This document shows, piece by piece, positions 38,677 to 47,291 of a stretch of DNA of 47,364 nucleotides (position 1 is the first letter of the stretch; the number at the start of each line of letters is the position of its first letter). The DNA comes from Rhodanobacter sp. (GTDB lineage: Bacteria > Pseudomonadota > Gammaproteobacteria > Xanthomonadales > Rhodanobacteraceae). The stretch spans positions 1 to 47,364 of the forward strand of contig SCRF01000084.1 of the NCBI GenBank assembly GCA_004322005.1. The letters run 5' to 3'. A model generated the notes under the pieces. That model did no database searches. It worked only from the letters and a program-made list of their open reading frames with translations, and was not told where the DNA came from. A program made the translations under genes and the position numbers.

Positions 38677-39741
38677 GTGACCGCGACGAACGGGCATCCC
38701 GGCGTGCCGCGCACGACACGCCTGCGGGCTGGCCTGGCCGAGCTGTCGCCGGCGAACTTCGCCATGGTCATGGCCACCGGGGTCGTCTCGATCGGCCTGC
38801 GGCTGCGCGGACTGGACGGACCGGCGTGGGCGCTGTTCGGCCTGAACCTGGTCGCCTGGTTCGTGCTGTGGGGGCTGACGGTGCTGCGTCTGCTGCGCAG
38901 TCCGCGACGCTTCGGCGCCGACCTGGTCGACCATCTGCGCGGCCCCGGCTTCTTCACCATGGTGGCGGCCACCGCGGTGCTCGGCAGCCAGCTGGTGCTG
39001 CTGGTGGCCAGTTTCCGTGCCGCGATGGCCTTGCTGGCGCTGGCGGTCCTGCTGTGGGTCGGGCTCACCTACACCATCTTCGCCGCCTTCACGATCAAGG
39101 AGGACAAACCCCCGCTGGACCAGGGCATTTCCGGCAGCTGGCTGCTGGCGGTGGTGGCGACGCAGTCGCTGGCGGTGCTGGCTGCGCTGATCGCCGCACA
39201 CTTCGCCCAGCCGTGGCGGCTGGAGCTGAACTTCTTCGCCCTGTCGATGTGGCTGTGGGGCGGCATGCTGTACATCTGGATGATGTCGCTGATCTTCTAC
39301 CGCTACACGTTCTTCCATTTCTCGCCCAGCGACCTGACGCCGCCGTACTGGATCAACATGGGCGCGATGGCGATCTCGACGCTGGCTGGCGCCCGGCTGA
39401 TCGCGAACGCCCCCGATGCGCCGTTCCTGCAGTCGCTGCTGCCGTTCCTGAAGGGATTCACGGTGTTCTACTGGGCCACCGGTACCTGGTGGATACCGAT
39501 GCTGCTGGTGCTGGGCGTGTGGCGCTATATCTACAAGCGTTTCCCGTTGCGCTACGACCCGCAATACTGGGGCGCCGTGTTTCCGCTGGGCATGTACGCG
39601 GTCGGCACGCGCGAGATGGCGCGTGTGATGGAGCTGGGTTTCATCGGCTGGCTGCCGACCCTGTTCCAGGGCATTGCAATGGTGGCCTGGGTCGCCGCGT
39701 TCATCGGATTGCTGCGCCGGCTGCTGCGCTACGTGCGCTGA
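38677..39741 (+). CDS. TDT-family transporter (tellurite-resistance/dicarboxylate type)
   Basis: A 354-aa protein with about ten hydrophobic helices, of the TDT/SLAC1-like family, which covers TehA, Mae1-type malate carriers and plant anion channels. LSPANFAMVMATGVVSIGL at the start (about 20-38) is the family N-terminal block, and FALSMWLWGGMLYIWMMSLI and FYWATGTWWIPMLLVLG are typical helices. The start GTG 38677 lies 57 bases after narK. Genes of this family often sit next to nitrate respiration genes, and a role in anion (nitrite or nitrate) flux is conceivable but not shown. The substrate cannot be told from sequence. Confidence 0.85.
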   Translation: MTATNGHPGVPRTTRLRAGLAELSPANFAMVMATGVVSIGLRLRGLDGPAWALFGLNLVAWFVLWGLTVLRLLRSPRRFGADLVDHLRGPGFFTMVAATAVLGSQLVLLVASFRAAMALLALAVLLWVGLTYTIFAAFTIKEDKPPLDQGISGSWLLAVVATQSLAVLAALIAAHFAQPWRLELNFFALSMWLWGGMLYIWMMSLIFYRYTFFHFSPSDLTPPYWINMGAMAISTLAGARLIANAPDAPFLQSLLPFLKGFTVFYWATGTWWIPMLLVLGVWRYIYKRFPLRYDPQYWGAVFPLGMYAVGTREMARVMELGFIGWLPTLFQGIAMVAWVAAFIGLLRRLLRYVR

Positions 39742-39759
39742 CAGACCGGGACCGAGCAC

Positions 39760-39788
39760 TTGCGCAGGCTGATTGTTGTAGTTACAAT
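39760..39788 (+). promoter_or_regulatory. brnT promoter with palindromic operator
   Basis: TTGCGC (39760-39765) and TACAAT (39783-39788) are spaced by 17 bases, a good sigma-70 pair. The palindrome TTGTAGTTACAA (39776-39787) overlaps the -10, a fitting site for BrnA autorepression. The predicted transcription start is within a base or two of the brnT ATG (39794). Confidence 0.7.
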
Positions 39789-39793
39789 AATTT

Positions 39794-40084
39794 ATGCGCA
39801 TAAGCTACGACCCGTCCAAGCGTCAAAAGACGCTCGATGAGCGAGGGCTCGATTTCGAGGATGCTGTTCTTGTCTTCGCCGGCCTCACCTTCGAGGTCGA
39901 GGACACCCGCCAGGACTATGGTGAAACGCGCATGATCTGCTTCGGCCATTTGGCCGGCCGCATGGTCGTAGTCGGCTATACGCCAAGAGGAGCGGTCCGT
40001 CATATCTTCAGCATGAGAAAAGCCAATGAACGCGAACAAGCCCGCATCGGCCCGTACTTTGAAATCGGATCTCAAGCGTGTTGA
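39794..40084 (+). CDS. brnT: BrnT toxin
   Basis: Ribonuclease-type toxin of a type II toxin-antitoxin system, with a RelE-like fold. The 96-aa protein has MRISYDPSKRQKTLDERGLD, the family start, and FEDAVLVFAG, MICFGHLAGRMVVVGYTPRG and HIFSMRKANERE(QARI) with the conserved Arg/Lys/Glu residues. BrnT (formerly DUF497) proteins typically are 90-100 aa. The antitoxin gene overlaps it by 59 bases in another frame. The start codon lies at about the predicted transcription start, so the mRNA may be leaderless. It sits right after the nar block with its own promoter. Confidence 0.93.
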   Translation: MRISYDPSKRQKTLDERGLDFEDAVLVFAGLTFEVEDTRQDYGETRMICFGHLAGRMVVVGYTPRGAVRHIFSMRKANEREQARIGPYFEIGSQAC

Positions 40085-40304
40085 CGCGCACAAGGTCAAG
40101 CCGAGCGAGTACAAGGATCTTCCTGAGCTTACAGACGCCATGCTCAAACGTGGCGCTGTGAGGCGCGCAGGCCGTCCGGTCGCAACCGATCCCCGGCGCC
40201 AGGTCACGATTCGGCTTCCTGAGTCGGTTCTCGAACACTGGAAGGCAACCGGTCCCGGTTGGCAAACCCGCATGGCAGCTTTGCTGAGCAAGCGTGCATC
40301 GTAG
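40026..40304 (+). CDS. brnA: BrnA antitoxin
   Basis: Antitoxin and DNA-binding autorepressor partner of BrnT. The 92-aa protein carries the helix segment DLPELTDAMLKRGAVRRAGRP, divided as DLPELTDAM and KRGAVRRAGRP, followed by RRQVTIRLPESVLEHWKATG, a ribbon-helix-helix motif typical of BrnA. Its ATG lies 59 bases inside brnT, an unusually long overlap compared with the few bases common in this family, which ties antitoxin translation to toxin translation. No second toxin is nearby. Confidence 0.93.
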   Translation: MNANKPASARTLKSDLKRVDAHKVKPSEYKDLPELTDAMLKRGAVRRAGRPVATDPRRQVTIRLPESVLEHWKATGPGWQTRMAALLSKRAS

Positions 40305-40396
40305 GTTTCCGGTCTGACAATTCAAGCCCAACCCGCTTCAAGGTTCGGCTTGATTCATTCAGGCGAAGCTGACGAGCCCTGCTCGCCGCTCCGCCG

Positions 40397-43300
40397 TCAC
40401 AGTGGCGCGAACAGTTCCGCCAGGTCGCTTTCGTTGAAGCGCAGCTGCTGGGTGGCGCCGCCGCCTTCGAGCACGGCGCGGGCCAGTTCGGCCTTGCGGC
40501 CTTGCATGGCCTGGATCTTTTCCTCGACGGTGCCGGCGCAGATCAGGCGGTAGACGAACACCGGCTTGTCCTGGCCGATGCGGTGCGCGCGGTCGGTGGC
40601 TTGCGCTTCCACCGCCGGGTTCCACCACGGGTCGTAGTGGATCACGGTGTCGGCGGCGGTGAGGTTGAGGCCGACGCCGCCGGCCTTGAGGCTGATCAGG
40701 AACACCGGTACGTCGCCTTGCTGGAAGCGCTTCACCAGGGCGCTGCGTTCGCGCGCGGGGGTCTGGCCGGTGAGGATCTGGTAGGCGATGCGGCGCTGCT
40801 CCAGCGCGGTCTCGATCAGTGCCAGCATCTCGGTGAACTGCGAGAACAGCAGCACCCGCCGGCCTTCGCCGAGCAGGCCGTCGAGCAGATCGAGCAGGGC
40901 ATCGAGCTTGGCGCTGGCGGCGATTTTTTTCGCGCTGGCCAGCTTGACCAGACGCGGATCGCAGCAGGCCTGGCGCAGCTTGAGCAAGGCGTCCAGCACG
41001 ATGATGCCGGACTGCGCCAGGCCGCGCTCCCGCACCGCCTGCTGCACGCGCTCGTGCTGGGCCAGGCGCAGGGTTTCGTACAGTGCGCGCTGGTCGCTTT
41101 CGAGTTCCAGCATGCGCAGGATCTCGGTCTTGGCGGGCAGGTCGGTGAGCACGTCGTCCTTGCGCCGGCGCAGCAGCAGCGGGCCGATGCGACGGTTCAG
41201 GCGCTGCTGGCGATCGGTGTCGGCGTGCTTCTCGATCGGCGTGCGATAAAGCTTGGTGAACTGGCGCTGGCTGCCGAGCAGGCCCGGCTCCACCGCGTCG
41301 AACTGCGCCCACAGCTCACCCAGATGGTTTTCCAGCGGCGTGCCGGTCATCGCCAGCCGGCGCGCGGCGGGAATCTCGCGCACCACGCGGGCGGCCTGGC
41401 TGTTGGCGTTCTTGATCGCCTGCGCCTCGTCCAGCACCAGGAGGGCGAAACGCTGATCGAGCAACTGTTCGCGATCGCGCGGCAGCAGCGGGTAGGTGGT
41501 GATGATCAAGTCGTGCGCGGCGATCTCGTCGTAGCGGTCGGCGCGGTCGGCACCGTGAATCACCAGTACCTTCAGCGCGGGCGCGAAGCGCGCGGCTTCG
41601 TCGCGCCAGTTGCCGACCAGGCTGGTCGGCGCCACCACCAGCGCGGGCTGCTGCAGCCGCCCGCGCTGCTTCTCGCCGAGGATGTGCGCCAGCACCTGCA
41701 CGGTCTTGCCCAGTCCCATGTCGTCGGCAAGGATGCCGCCCAGACCGGTCGCGGCGAGAAAATCCAGCCAGGCCAGACCCTCGCGCTGATACGGACGCAG
41801 CGTGGCGAGGAAGCCGTCCGGCGCATCGGCGCTGCGCTGGGCGTGCTGCAGAATTTGCAGGTGCGTGCGCAGCAGTTCGCCACCGCGCCAGTGCAGGTGT
41901 TCGTCCAGCGCCGCCAGCGTCGGTGCCTGGCTGCGGTGCAGGCGCAGTTCGCCGTCGCCTTCGAGCCATTCCAGCAGCGGCTCGATCAGCAGGCGCAGGC
42001 GCGCGAGCGGCAGCTCGGCGCTGCGCGTGTCGTCCAGCAGGACGCGCCAGCCGGCATCCTTTCTTTCGCCCTTGGCCGGCCACCGGGGAAAGGCCGGATC
42101 GGCCAGCAGGCGGCGCAGCACCGGCAGCAGATCGATCCGTTCGCCACCGACATCGACACCCAGCGAGACGTCGAACCACTGGTTGCCGCTGGGTTGCAGT
42201 TCGGCGTGCCAGTCGTCGATCTCGACCAGTGTGCCGTGCGGAAAATCGCGGGCGTATTCGATGCGGAAGCCCGCGTCGGCCAACTGGTCGAGTACCGGCC
42301 GCCAGGCCTCGGCGGTCAGCGGCGGCTTGCGTTCCTGTGGCTGCAGCAGGAAGTCGTTGTCGTCCAGCCGATGCCGCCGGATGCCTTGTTCCCAGGCGTA
42401 GATCCCGGCTTCGACCATGCCCAGATTTTCCAGCCGTACCTCGGCCTCGGCCTCGGCCTCCGGGTCGCGGGCGATCTCCATGACCTGGCCCTCGTGCAGG
42501 ATCCGCACGGGGCGTGCAGGGCGTGCATACGGGCCATCGGGATCGGGCGGCAGCAGGTGGCCGGCGTAGTCGTAGGCCAGCCGCGCGCAGCCGAATGCGG
42601 GTGGATTGCGCTGGCCGCGCGCGGACGGAATCGCCAGCTCGACCGAATGCATGTACAGCACGGGTACCGGCGCCACCGCGACGACCCGCACCGGGCCGCG
42701 CGGTTCGGGCGGCGGAATCGGCAGCGCGGTCTTGCGCTGCTGCAACTGGCGCGATAACGCATCGATCTGTTCGGGCAGCGCCAGCGGCGCGCTGGCGATA
42801 CCGTCGAGCAGCCGCGGGTCGCCATCGATGCGGCCATAGACTTGCTGCGTCGGCACGACATACCACAGGCCGGCGCCGCGCAGCAACACGGCCGGGCCGG
42901 CGGCATCGACCTCGGCGGCCAGTTGCTGGCTGCCGTCGGGCAGGCTGCGCCAGCGTAGTTGCAGCGGCAGCGTTTGGGCGCGCTGCAGCGGCACCGAGCC
43001 CTTTTCGAAATAGGCCGGGTAGTGCGCCAGCAGGGTTTCCAGCGCGTGTTCCTGGTGGGCCGCGTGGATCGCCGTCCAGGGCAGGCCGGCCTGCCGCAGC
43101 GGCTGGCCATGCAGCAGCACGGCCAGCGCGCCGGCCACTTGCGCCGGCCAGCCCGCGGCGGGCGCCGGCACCGGACCGTCGCGGTCGCTCAACAACAGCG
43201 CCCGCGGTTCGACCAGCGCGCCGTGCCGGGTCTTGCCCGGACGCAGCCAGGCCGGGGCGACCAGCAGCTGGCCGGTGGAGTCGGCCGCGCGCAGCAGGAT

Positions 43301-43903
43301 GCCGAACTGACGCTCGGCCGAGGCCACGGGAGTTATCGTGGTGCGCAGGCTGTCGAGCCGCTGCAGCCAGTGCATCCAGGACTGCATGACATGGACATGG
43401 GTCGGCCCGGTGCCGCCGCGCTCCCGTGGCAGCGACGGCACGACGCCCTGCTGGCTGGACGCGGCCAGCGCGTGCATGAAGCGCGGCGTCGCTGCCGCCA
43501 CGGCCGGCATTCTCGGCGCGTCCGGCGTCGCGGCCCTTGCCGGTTTCGCCGCGACGCGGCTACCGGGCCAGGACTGCGGCGGCAGGTTGGCCGCCAGCAG
43601 CAGCATGGCGGCGGCATGCTTGCAGTCCACGCCCACCGGACAGCTGCAGTCGGTGTCCAGGGTCAGCCACTGATCGTGAACCTGCAACTCGACGCGGCAG
43701 CGATACGGCTGTTTTTCGCTGCCGCGAACGATGCCGTCGAGGGTGCTGGCGTCGTCGTCGTCCAGATCCTCGCCCGGGGTGAACTGCAGCGCGATGACCC
43801 GCTGCCGCTGCACGTAATCGGCGGCGCGCTGCAGGCTGCGGTCGTTGAAGTTCGAGGCCCATTCGGCATGCTGAAGGAGCAGGTGCAGGCGGTCAGGGGT
43901 CAT
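40397..43903 (-). CDS. SNF2-family helicase with SWIM zinc finger
   Basis: A 1168-aa ATPase. An N-terminal SWIM zinc finger (CSCPVGVDCKH, about residues 84-94) is followed by a poorly conserved middle, then the two SNF2 RecA lobes: Walker A DDMGLGKT (about 724), VLDEAQAIKNAN (about 818), RQACCDPRLVKLASAKK, FSQFTEMLALIETAL, GGVGLNLTAADTVIHYDPWW and TDRAHRIGQDKPVF. SWIM-SNF2 proteins occur widely in bacteria, without a settled function; DNA translocation or nucleoid/repair roles are likely. ATG 43903 was chosen since homology starts at MTPDRLHLLLQHAEW. It is a paralogue of the SNF2 protein at 9895-12918, which lacks the SWIM finger. Confidence 0.92.
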   Translation of the reverse strand: MTPDRLHLLLQHAEWASNFNDRSLQRAADYVQRQRVIALQFTPGEDLDDDDASTLDGIVRGSEKQPYRCRVELQVHDQWLTLDTDCSCPVGVDCKHAAAMLLLAANLPPQSWPGSRVAAKPARAATPDAPRMPAVAAATPRFMHALAASSQQGVVPSLPRERGGTGPTHVHVMQSWMHWLQRLDSLRTTITPVASAERQFGILLRAADSTGQLLVAPAWLRPGKTRHGALVEPRALLLSDRDGPVPAPAAGWPAQVAGALAVLLHGQPLRQAGLPWTAIHAAHQEHALETLLAHYPAYFEKGSVPLQRAQTLPLQLRWRSLPDGSQQLAAEVDAAGPAVLLRGAGLWYVVPTQQVYGRIDGDPRLLDGIASAPLALPEQIDALSRQLQQRKTALPIPPPEPRGPVRVVAVAPVPVLYMHSVELAIPSARGQRNPPAFGCARLAYDYAGHLLPPDPDGPYARPARPVRILHEGQVMEIARDPEAEAEAEVRLENLGMVEAGIYAWEQGIRRHRLDDNDFLLQPQERKPPLTAEAWRPVLDQLADAGFRIEYARDFPHGTLVEIDDWHAELQPSGNQWFDVSLGVDVGGERIDLLPVLRRLLADPAFPRWPAKGERKDAGWRVLLDDTRSAELPLARLRLLIEPLLEWLEGDGELRLHRSQAPTLAALDEHLHWRGGELLRTHLQILQHAQRSADAPDGFLATLRPYQREGLAWLDFLAATGLGGILADDMGLGKTVQVLAHILGEKQRGRLQQPALVVAPTSLVGNWRDEAARFAPALKVLVIHGADRADRYDEIAAHDLIITTYPLLPRDREQLLDQRFALLVLDEAQAIKNANSQAARVVREIPAARRLAMTGTPLENHLGELWAQFDAVEPGLLGSQRQFTKLYRTPIEKHADTDRQQRLNRRIGPLLLRRRKDDVLTDLPAKTEILRMLELESDQRALYETLRLAQHERVQQAVRERGLAQSGIIVLDALLKLRQACCDPRLVKLASAKKIAASAKLDALLDLLDGLLGEGRRVLLFSQFTEMLALIETALEQRRIAYQILTGQTPARERSALVKRFQQGDVPVFLISLKAGGVGLNLTAADTVIHYDPWWNPAVEAQATDRAHRIGQDKPVFVYRLICAGTVEEKIQAMQGRKAELARAVLEGGGATQQLRFNESDLAELFAPL

Positions 43904-43953
43904 GGATAGCGAATCAACGGGCGGGGTCGGGTGGAGATGCGTGGATCGGCCCC

Positions 43954-44098
43954 GAATGGCACTTAACTTAAGCGCGAAATCATGTTTTTCGTCATTCCCG
44001 CGAAAGCGGGAATCCAGCGCCCTTAAGCGTTTGGAGGCCACGGAAGGCACTGGATCCCCGCTTTCGCGGGGATGACGGCGCTTAAGTAAGTGCCATTC
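43954..44098 (-). mobile_element. MITE-like element, copy 2, with 11-bp target duplication
   Basis: A 145-base copy of the element at 22896-23065, in reverse orientation. It is flanked by the perfect 11-base direct repeat GGATCGGCCCC at 43943-43953 and 44099-44109. Both ends begin GAATGGCACTTA. It has the compact form of the second hairpin (TTCCCGC-GAAA-GCGGGAA), without the extra 25 bases of copy 1. It lies in the 232-base gap between thiD and the SWIM-SNF2 gene. No transposase is encoded, so it must be mobilised in trans. Confidence 0.88.
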
Positions 44099-44135
44099 GG
44101 ATCGGCCCCCCATTCTCGCATGCCGTGATCGATCG

Positions 44136-44933
44136 CTACGGATCGGGCCGAACTTCCGGCCCGCCGATGGCTGCGGTCAGGTAGGCCTTCGCCCGTGCGA
44201 CCGCGTCGGCAAGTGAGGCGCCTTGGGCGACGGATGCCGCCACGGCGGCCGAGAGCGTGCAGCCCGTTCCATGCAGATGGCGGGTTTCCACCCATGGGGT
44301 GGCGAAGTGTTGCGTACCTTCGGGTGTCACCAGGATATCGATCGCCTCGGGCAGCGGGGCGTGGCCGCCCTTCATCAGCACGGCACGCGGCCCCAGTGCG
44401 AGCAGCGCGCGGCCCTGCTCGGCCATCGCCGCTTCGCTCGTCGCCGGCGTTGTCCCCAGCAGCGTCGCGGCCTCGGCCAGGTTCGGCGTGAGGCAGTCGA
44501 CCAGCGGCAGGAGCCGCGACACCAGGGCGGCGATCCCGTCCTCCGTCAGCAAGCGGGCGCCGGAGGTGGCGAGCATCACCGGATCGAGCACCACGAAGGC
44601 CGGTCGATGGCGGCTGAGGCTGTCGGCGACGATGTCGACGGTGGCGGCCTGGGCGAGCATGCCCAGCTTGACGGCGCGGACATCCAGAGCGTCGAAGACC
44701 GCCTCAAGCTGCGCTGACACGATTTCGGGGGGAATGACATGAATGGCCCGGATCCCCGTGGGGTTTTGCGCCGTGACGGCGGTCAGCGCGGTGGCGCCGT
44801 GGACGCCCAGGGCGGCAAAGGTCTTCAGGTCGGCCTGGATCCCGGCGCCGCCGCTCGAATCCGAACCCGCGATGGACAGCGCGACCGGAGCCGGACGCGA
44901 GCTCGCGCTCATTCGGCGATGCGGCTCGCTCAT
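44136..44933 (-). CDS. thiD: Hydroxymethylpyrimidine/phosphomethylpyrimidine kinase ThiD
   Basis: Phosphorylates HMP and HMP-P to HMP-PP for thiamine synthesis. The 265-aa ribokinase-fold protein has [20 protein letters not shown] at the start (substrate-binding), [30 protein letters not shown], and the anion hole/catalytic [15 protein letters not shown] (about 212). Start 44933 gives an ATGA overlap with the ThiF stop; ATG 44912 is possible. It is the last gene of the thi unit; the MITE-like copy lies just past it. Confidence 0.95.
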   Translation of the reverse strand: MSEPHRRMSASSRPAPVALSIAGSDSSGGAGIQADLKTFAALGVHGATALTAVTAQNPTGIRAIHVIPPEIVSAQLEAVFDALDVRAVKLGMLAQAATVDIVADSLSRHRPAFVVLDPVMLATSGARLLTEDGIAALVSRLLPLVDCLTPNLAEAATLLGTTPATSEAAMAEQGRALLALGPRAVLMKGGHAPLPEAIDILVTPEGTQHFATPWVETRHLHGTGCTLSAAVAASVAQGASLADAVARAKAYLTAAIGGPEVRPDP

Positions 44934-45916
44934 GCCGGGCCATCTCCCAGAGCCACCAGCGCCAGATCGGTCAGGCCGCCGTCGGCGAGGCGGCGGGCGG
45001 CTTGCCACGCGCGCAGCCCGCTGCGGCAGCAGAGCACGATGCGGCCGGTCGGCGGCTGGCCGTCGGCCAGCAGCGTGTCGATCGTGTCGACGGTGAGCCG
45101 TCGGGCACCGTCGAAAGGCGACACGGGCGCCTCGTCGAGGCCGCGCAGATCGACGACGAAATCAGCGCCGGTCACCGCCGCGGGCGCGATGTAGCGGGCG
45201 ACGATGCCGGCCGGCTCGGGTGCGTCGTCGAAGCTGAAACCGCCGAAGGCAAGGCGCCCGGCTTCGAACGTCACCAGCCGGCCCAGCGGCGTAGGCGCAA
45301 TCGCAAGGATCAGCTGCAGCACGAACTGCGCCTGCACGCTGCCGAGGATCGCCACCGTGCTGCCCAGCACGCCGGCGCTGGCGCAATTGGCCGCCTGCGC
45401 CGGCATCTCGGGGAACACGGCGCGATAGCTCGGCGCGCCGGCGCAGAACGCGCCGACATAACCGCTGAGCCCGACCGCCGAAGCGCTGACCAGGGGCCTG
45501 CCGATCTGCTGGCAGGCGTCGCTCAGGATATAGGTGGCGGCAAGGCTGTCGGCCGCATCGACCACCACGTCGGCGTCGGCCACCAGGCGTTCAACGTTCG
45601 CCGGCGTCAGGCGTTCGGCGACGGCCGCGACCTCGATCGTGGGGTTGAAGCGCAGCAGGGCGGCGCGTGCCGCCAGCGCCTTGAGCGACCCGATATCCGC
45701 CATTGTGTAGAGCGGCTGGCGGTGCAGATTGCTCTGCTCGACGCGGTCGTGGTCGACGACGACGATGCGTCCGATGCCGGCCCCCGCCAGATACTGCAGC
45801 ACGGGGCAGCCGAGCCCGCCGGCCCCGACCACGAGCACGCGGGCGGCCGCCAGGCGCGCCTGGCCGGCGATGCCGACCTGCGGCAGCACGATCTGGCGCG
45901 CATAGCGGTCGGTCAT
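44930..45916 (-). CDS. thiF: ThiF-family adenylyltransferase fused to a rhodanese domain
   Basis: E1-like enzyme that adenylates the C-terminus of ThiS (or MoaD). The 328-aa protein begins [19 protein letters not shown]. Nucleotide-binding [19 protein letters not shown] and [18 protein letters not shown] follow, then the conserved Cys in [13 protein letters not shown]. The zinc CxxC of relatives (CYRCLWP in E. coli ThiF) is here SYRAVFP, and no second pair is visible, so the structural zinc site appears lost. Residues about 225-328 form a rhodanese domain with active-site [15 protein letters not shown]. The start ATG 45916 overlaps the thiE stop by 4 bases. ThiF rather than MoeB is favoured by position between thiE and thiD. 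Confidence 0.9.
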   Translation of the reverse strand: MTDRYARQIVLPQVGIAGQARLAAARVLVVGAGGLGCPVLQYLAGAGIGRIVVVDHDRVEQSNLHRQPLYTMADIGSLKALAARAALLRFNPTIEVAAVAERLTPANVERLVADADVVVDAADSLAATYILSDACQQIGRPLVSASAVGLSGYVGAFCAGAPSYRAVFPEMPAQAANCASAGVLGSTVAILGSVQAQFVLQLILAIAPTPLGRLVTFEAGRLAFGGFSFDDAPEPAGIVARYIAPAAVTGADFVVDLRGLDEAPVSPFDGARRLTVDTIDTLLADGQPPTGRIVLCCRSGLRAWQAARRLADGGLTDLALVALGDGPA

Positions 45917-46521
45917 GCCGCCGCTCTCGTGATTTCGATCCATGCGCGGGCCCGAACGATTGGATCGGCATGTTTGACCACGTCGCTGACGACCGACACG
46001 CAGTCCGCGCCGGCGGCGAGGCACAAGCCGGCCCGCTCCAGCGTGATGCCGCCGATCGCCACCAGCGGCCGCCGGCCGATGAGCCGCTTCCATTCGCCGA
46101 TGCGTTCGAGCCCCTGCGGAGCCCACGGCATCGCCTTCAGCGTGGTGGGGTAGATCGGGCCAAGCGCCACGTAGTCCGGCGCGACCGCGAGCGCGCGCTC
46201 GAGTTCGGCGTGATCGTGCGTGCTGACGCCGAGCCTGACGGCTTTGGCGCGGATCGCCTTGAGGTCGGCGCCGTCGAGGTCGCCCTGGCCGAGATGGATG
46301 AAGTCGGCGCCTTCGGCCAGCGCGGCTTCCCAGTGATCGTTGACGACCAGCTGTGCGCCATGCCGGGCGCAGATCGCCAGAGCGTCGCGGACTTCCCCAC
46401 GCACTTCGTCGAACGGGCGCTCCTTGATGCGCAGCTGGATGAGTTTGGCGCCGACCGCCACGATGCGCCGCACCCAGTCGGCACTGTCGACGATCGGGTA
46501 GAACGGCGCCAGCGCGATCAT
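45913..46521 (-). CDS. thiE: Thiamine-phosphate synthase ThiE
   Basis: Joins HMP-PP and the thiazole phosphate to thiamine phosphate. The 202-aa TIM-barrel protein shows [44 protein letters not shown] (interrupted: VNDHWEAAL and [10 protein letters not shown]), GPIYPTTLK and [11 protein letters not shown]. These are the diphosphate- and substrate-binding loops. It overlaps thiG upstream and thiF downstream by 4 bases each, so the operon is tightly coupled. Confidence 0.95.
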   Translation of the reverse strand: MIALAPFYPIVDSADWVRRIVAVGAKLIQLRIKERPFDEVRGEVRDALAICARHGAQLVVNDHWEAALAEGADFIHLGQGDLDGADLKAIRAKAVRLGVSTHDHAELERALAVAPDYVALGPIYPTTLKAMPWAPQGLERIGEWKRLIGRRPLVAIGGITLERAGLCLAAGADCVSVVSDVVKHADPIVRARAWIEITRAAA

Positions 46522-47288
46522 GCCAGCGCGGCCTTCCCGGCCAGCGGTGTCGAGGGCGCGGCCATCTCGCGAGGCTGCATCGGCCCGGCGAGAAAGGCCG
46601 CCCGGCCGGCCTCGACCGCCTTGGCGAAAGCCCCCGCCATGGCCACCGGATCGCCGGCCTTGCCCACGGCCGTGTTCAGCAGCACGGCGTCATAGCCGAG
46701 CTCCATCGCGGCGGCCGCATGCGAGGGCAGGCCGATGCCCGCGTCGACGATCAGCGGCACGTCGGGAAAGTGCGCGCGCAGCGTGCGCAGGCCGTAGGCG
46801 TTGTTGAGACCCTTGCCGGTGCCGATCGGCGCACCCCACGGCATCAGCAGGCGGCAGCCAGCCTCGAGCAGCCGTCCGGCGACCACCAGATCCTCGGTGG
46901 TGTACGGAAAGACCGCGAAGCCGTCCGCGGCCAGAATCCCGGCCGCCTCGACCAGGCCGAACACATCGGGCTGCAACGTCCGGGCGTCGCCGATGACCTC
47001 GAGCTTGATCCACGGCGTGCCGGTGATGTCGCGCGCCATATGCGCGGTGGTCACCGCCTCCTTGACCGAATAGCAGCCGGCCGTATTCGGCAGGACCCGC
47101 ACGCCAAGGTCGCGCACCGCCGACCAGAAATCCTGCCCGCTGCGCTGCGCGCCGGATTCGCGGCGCAGCGACACGGTGACGATGCCGGTGCCGGACGCCA
47201 CGATCGCCTCGGCCATGATGGCCGGCGAAGGGTATTTGCCGGTGCCGAGCAGCAGCCGCGAAGCGATCTCCACACCATAGAAGTCCAT
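46518..47288 (-). CDS. thiG: Thiazole synthase ThiG
   Basis: Builds the thiazole phosphate from deoxyxylulose phosphate, dehydroglycine/iminoglycine and ThiS-thiocarboxylate. The 256-aa TIM barrel has [14 protein letters not shown] at the start, [23 protein letters not shown], the Schiff-base Lys in [10 protein letters not shown] (about 95), [15 protein letters not shown] and [18 protein letters not shown] (about 185). It starts 3 bases after the thiS stop. Family assignment is certain. Confidence 0.97.
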   Translation of the reverse strand: MDFYGVEIASRLLLGTGKYPSPAIMAEAIVASGTGIVTVSLRRESGAQRSGQDFWSAVRDLGVRVLPNTAGCYSVKEAVTTAHMARDITGTPWIKLEVIGDARTLQPDVFGLVEAAGILAADGFAVFPYTTEDLVVAGRLLEAGCRLLMPWGAPIGTGKGLNNAYGLRTLRAHFPDVPLIVDAGIGLPSHAAAAMELGYDAVLLNTAVGKAGDPVAMAGAFAKAVEAGRAAFLAGPMQPREMAAPSTPLAGKAALA

Positions 47289-47291
47289 CGC

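Noticed and set aside
37483-39801. 772-aa open frame opposite narK and the TDT gene
   Set aside because: Low-complexity Gln/His/Arg sequence opposite two clear membrane protein genes.
40502-42757. 751-aa open frame antisense to the SWIM-SNF2 gene
   Set aside because: Shadow frame; the opposite strand has intact SNF2 motifs.
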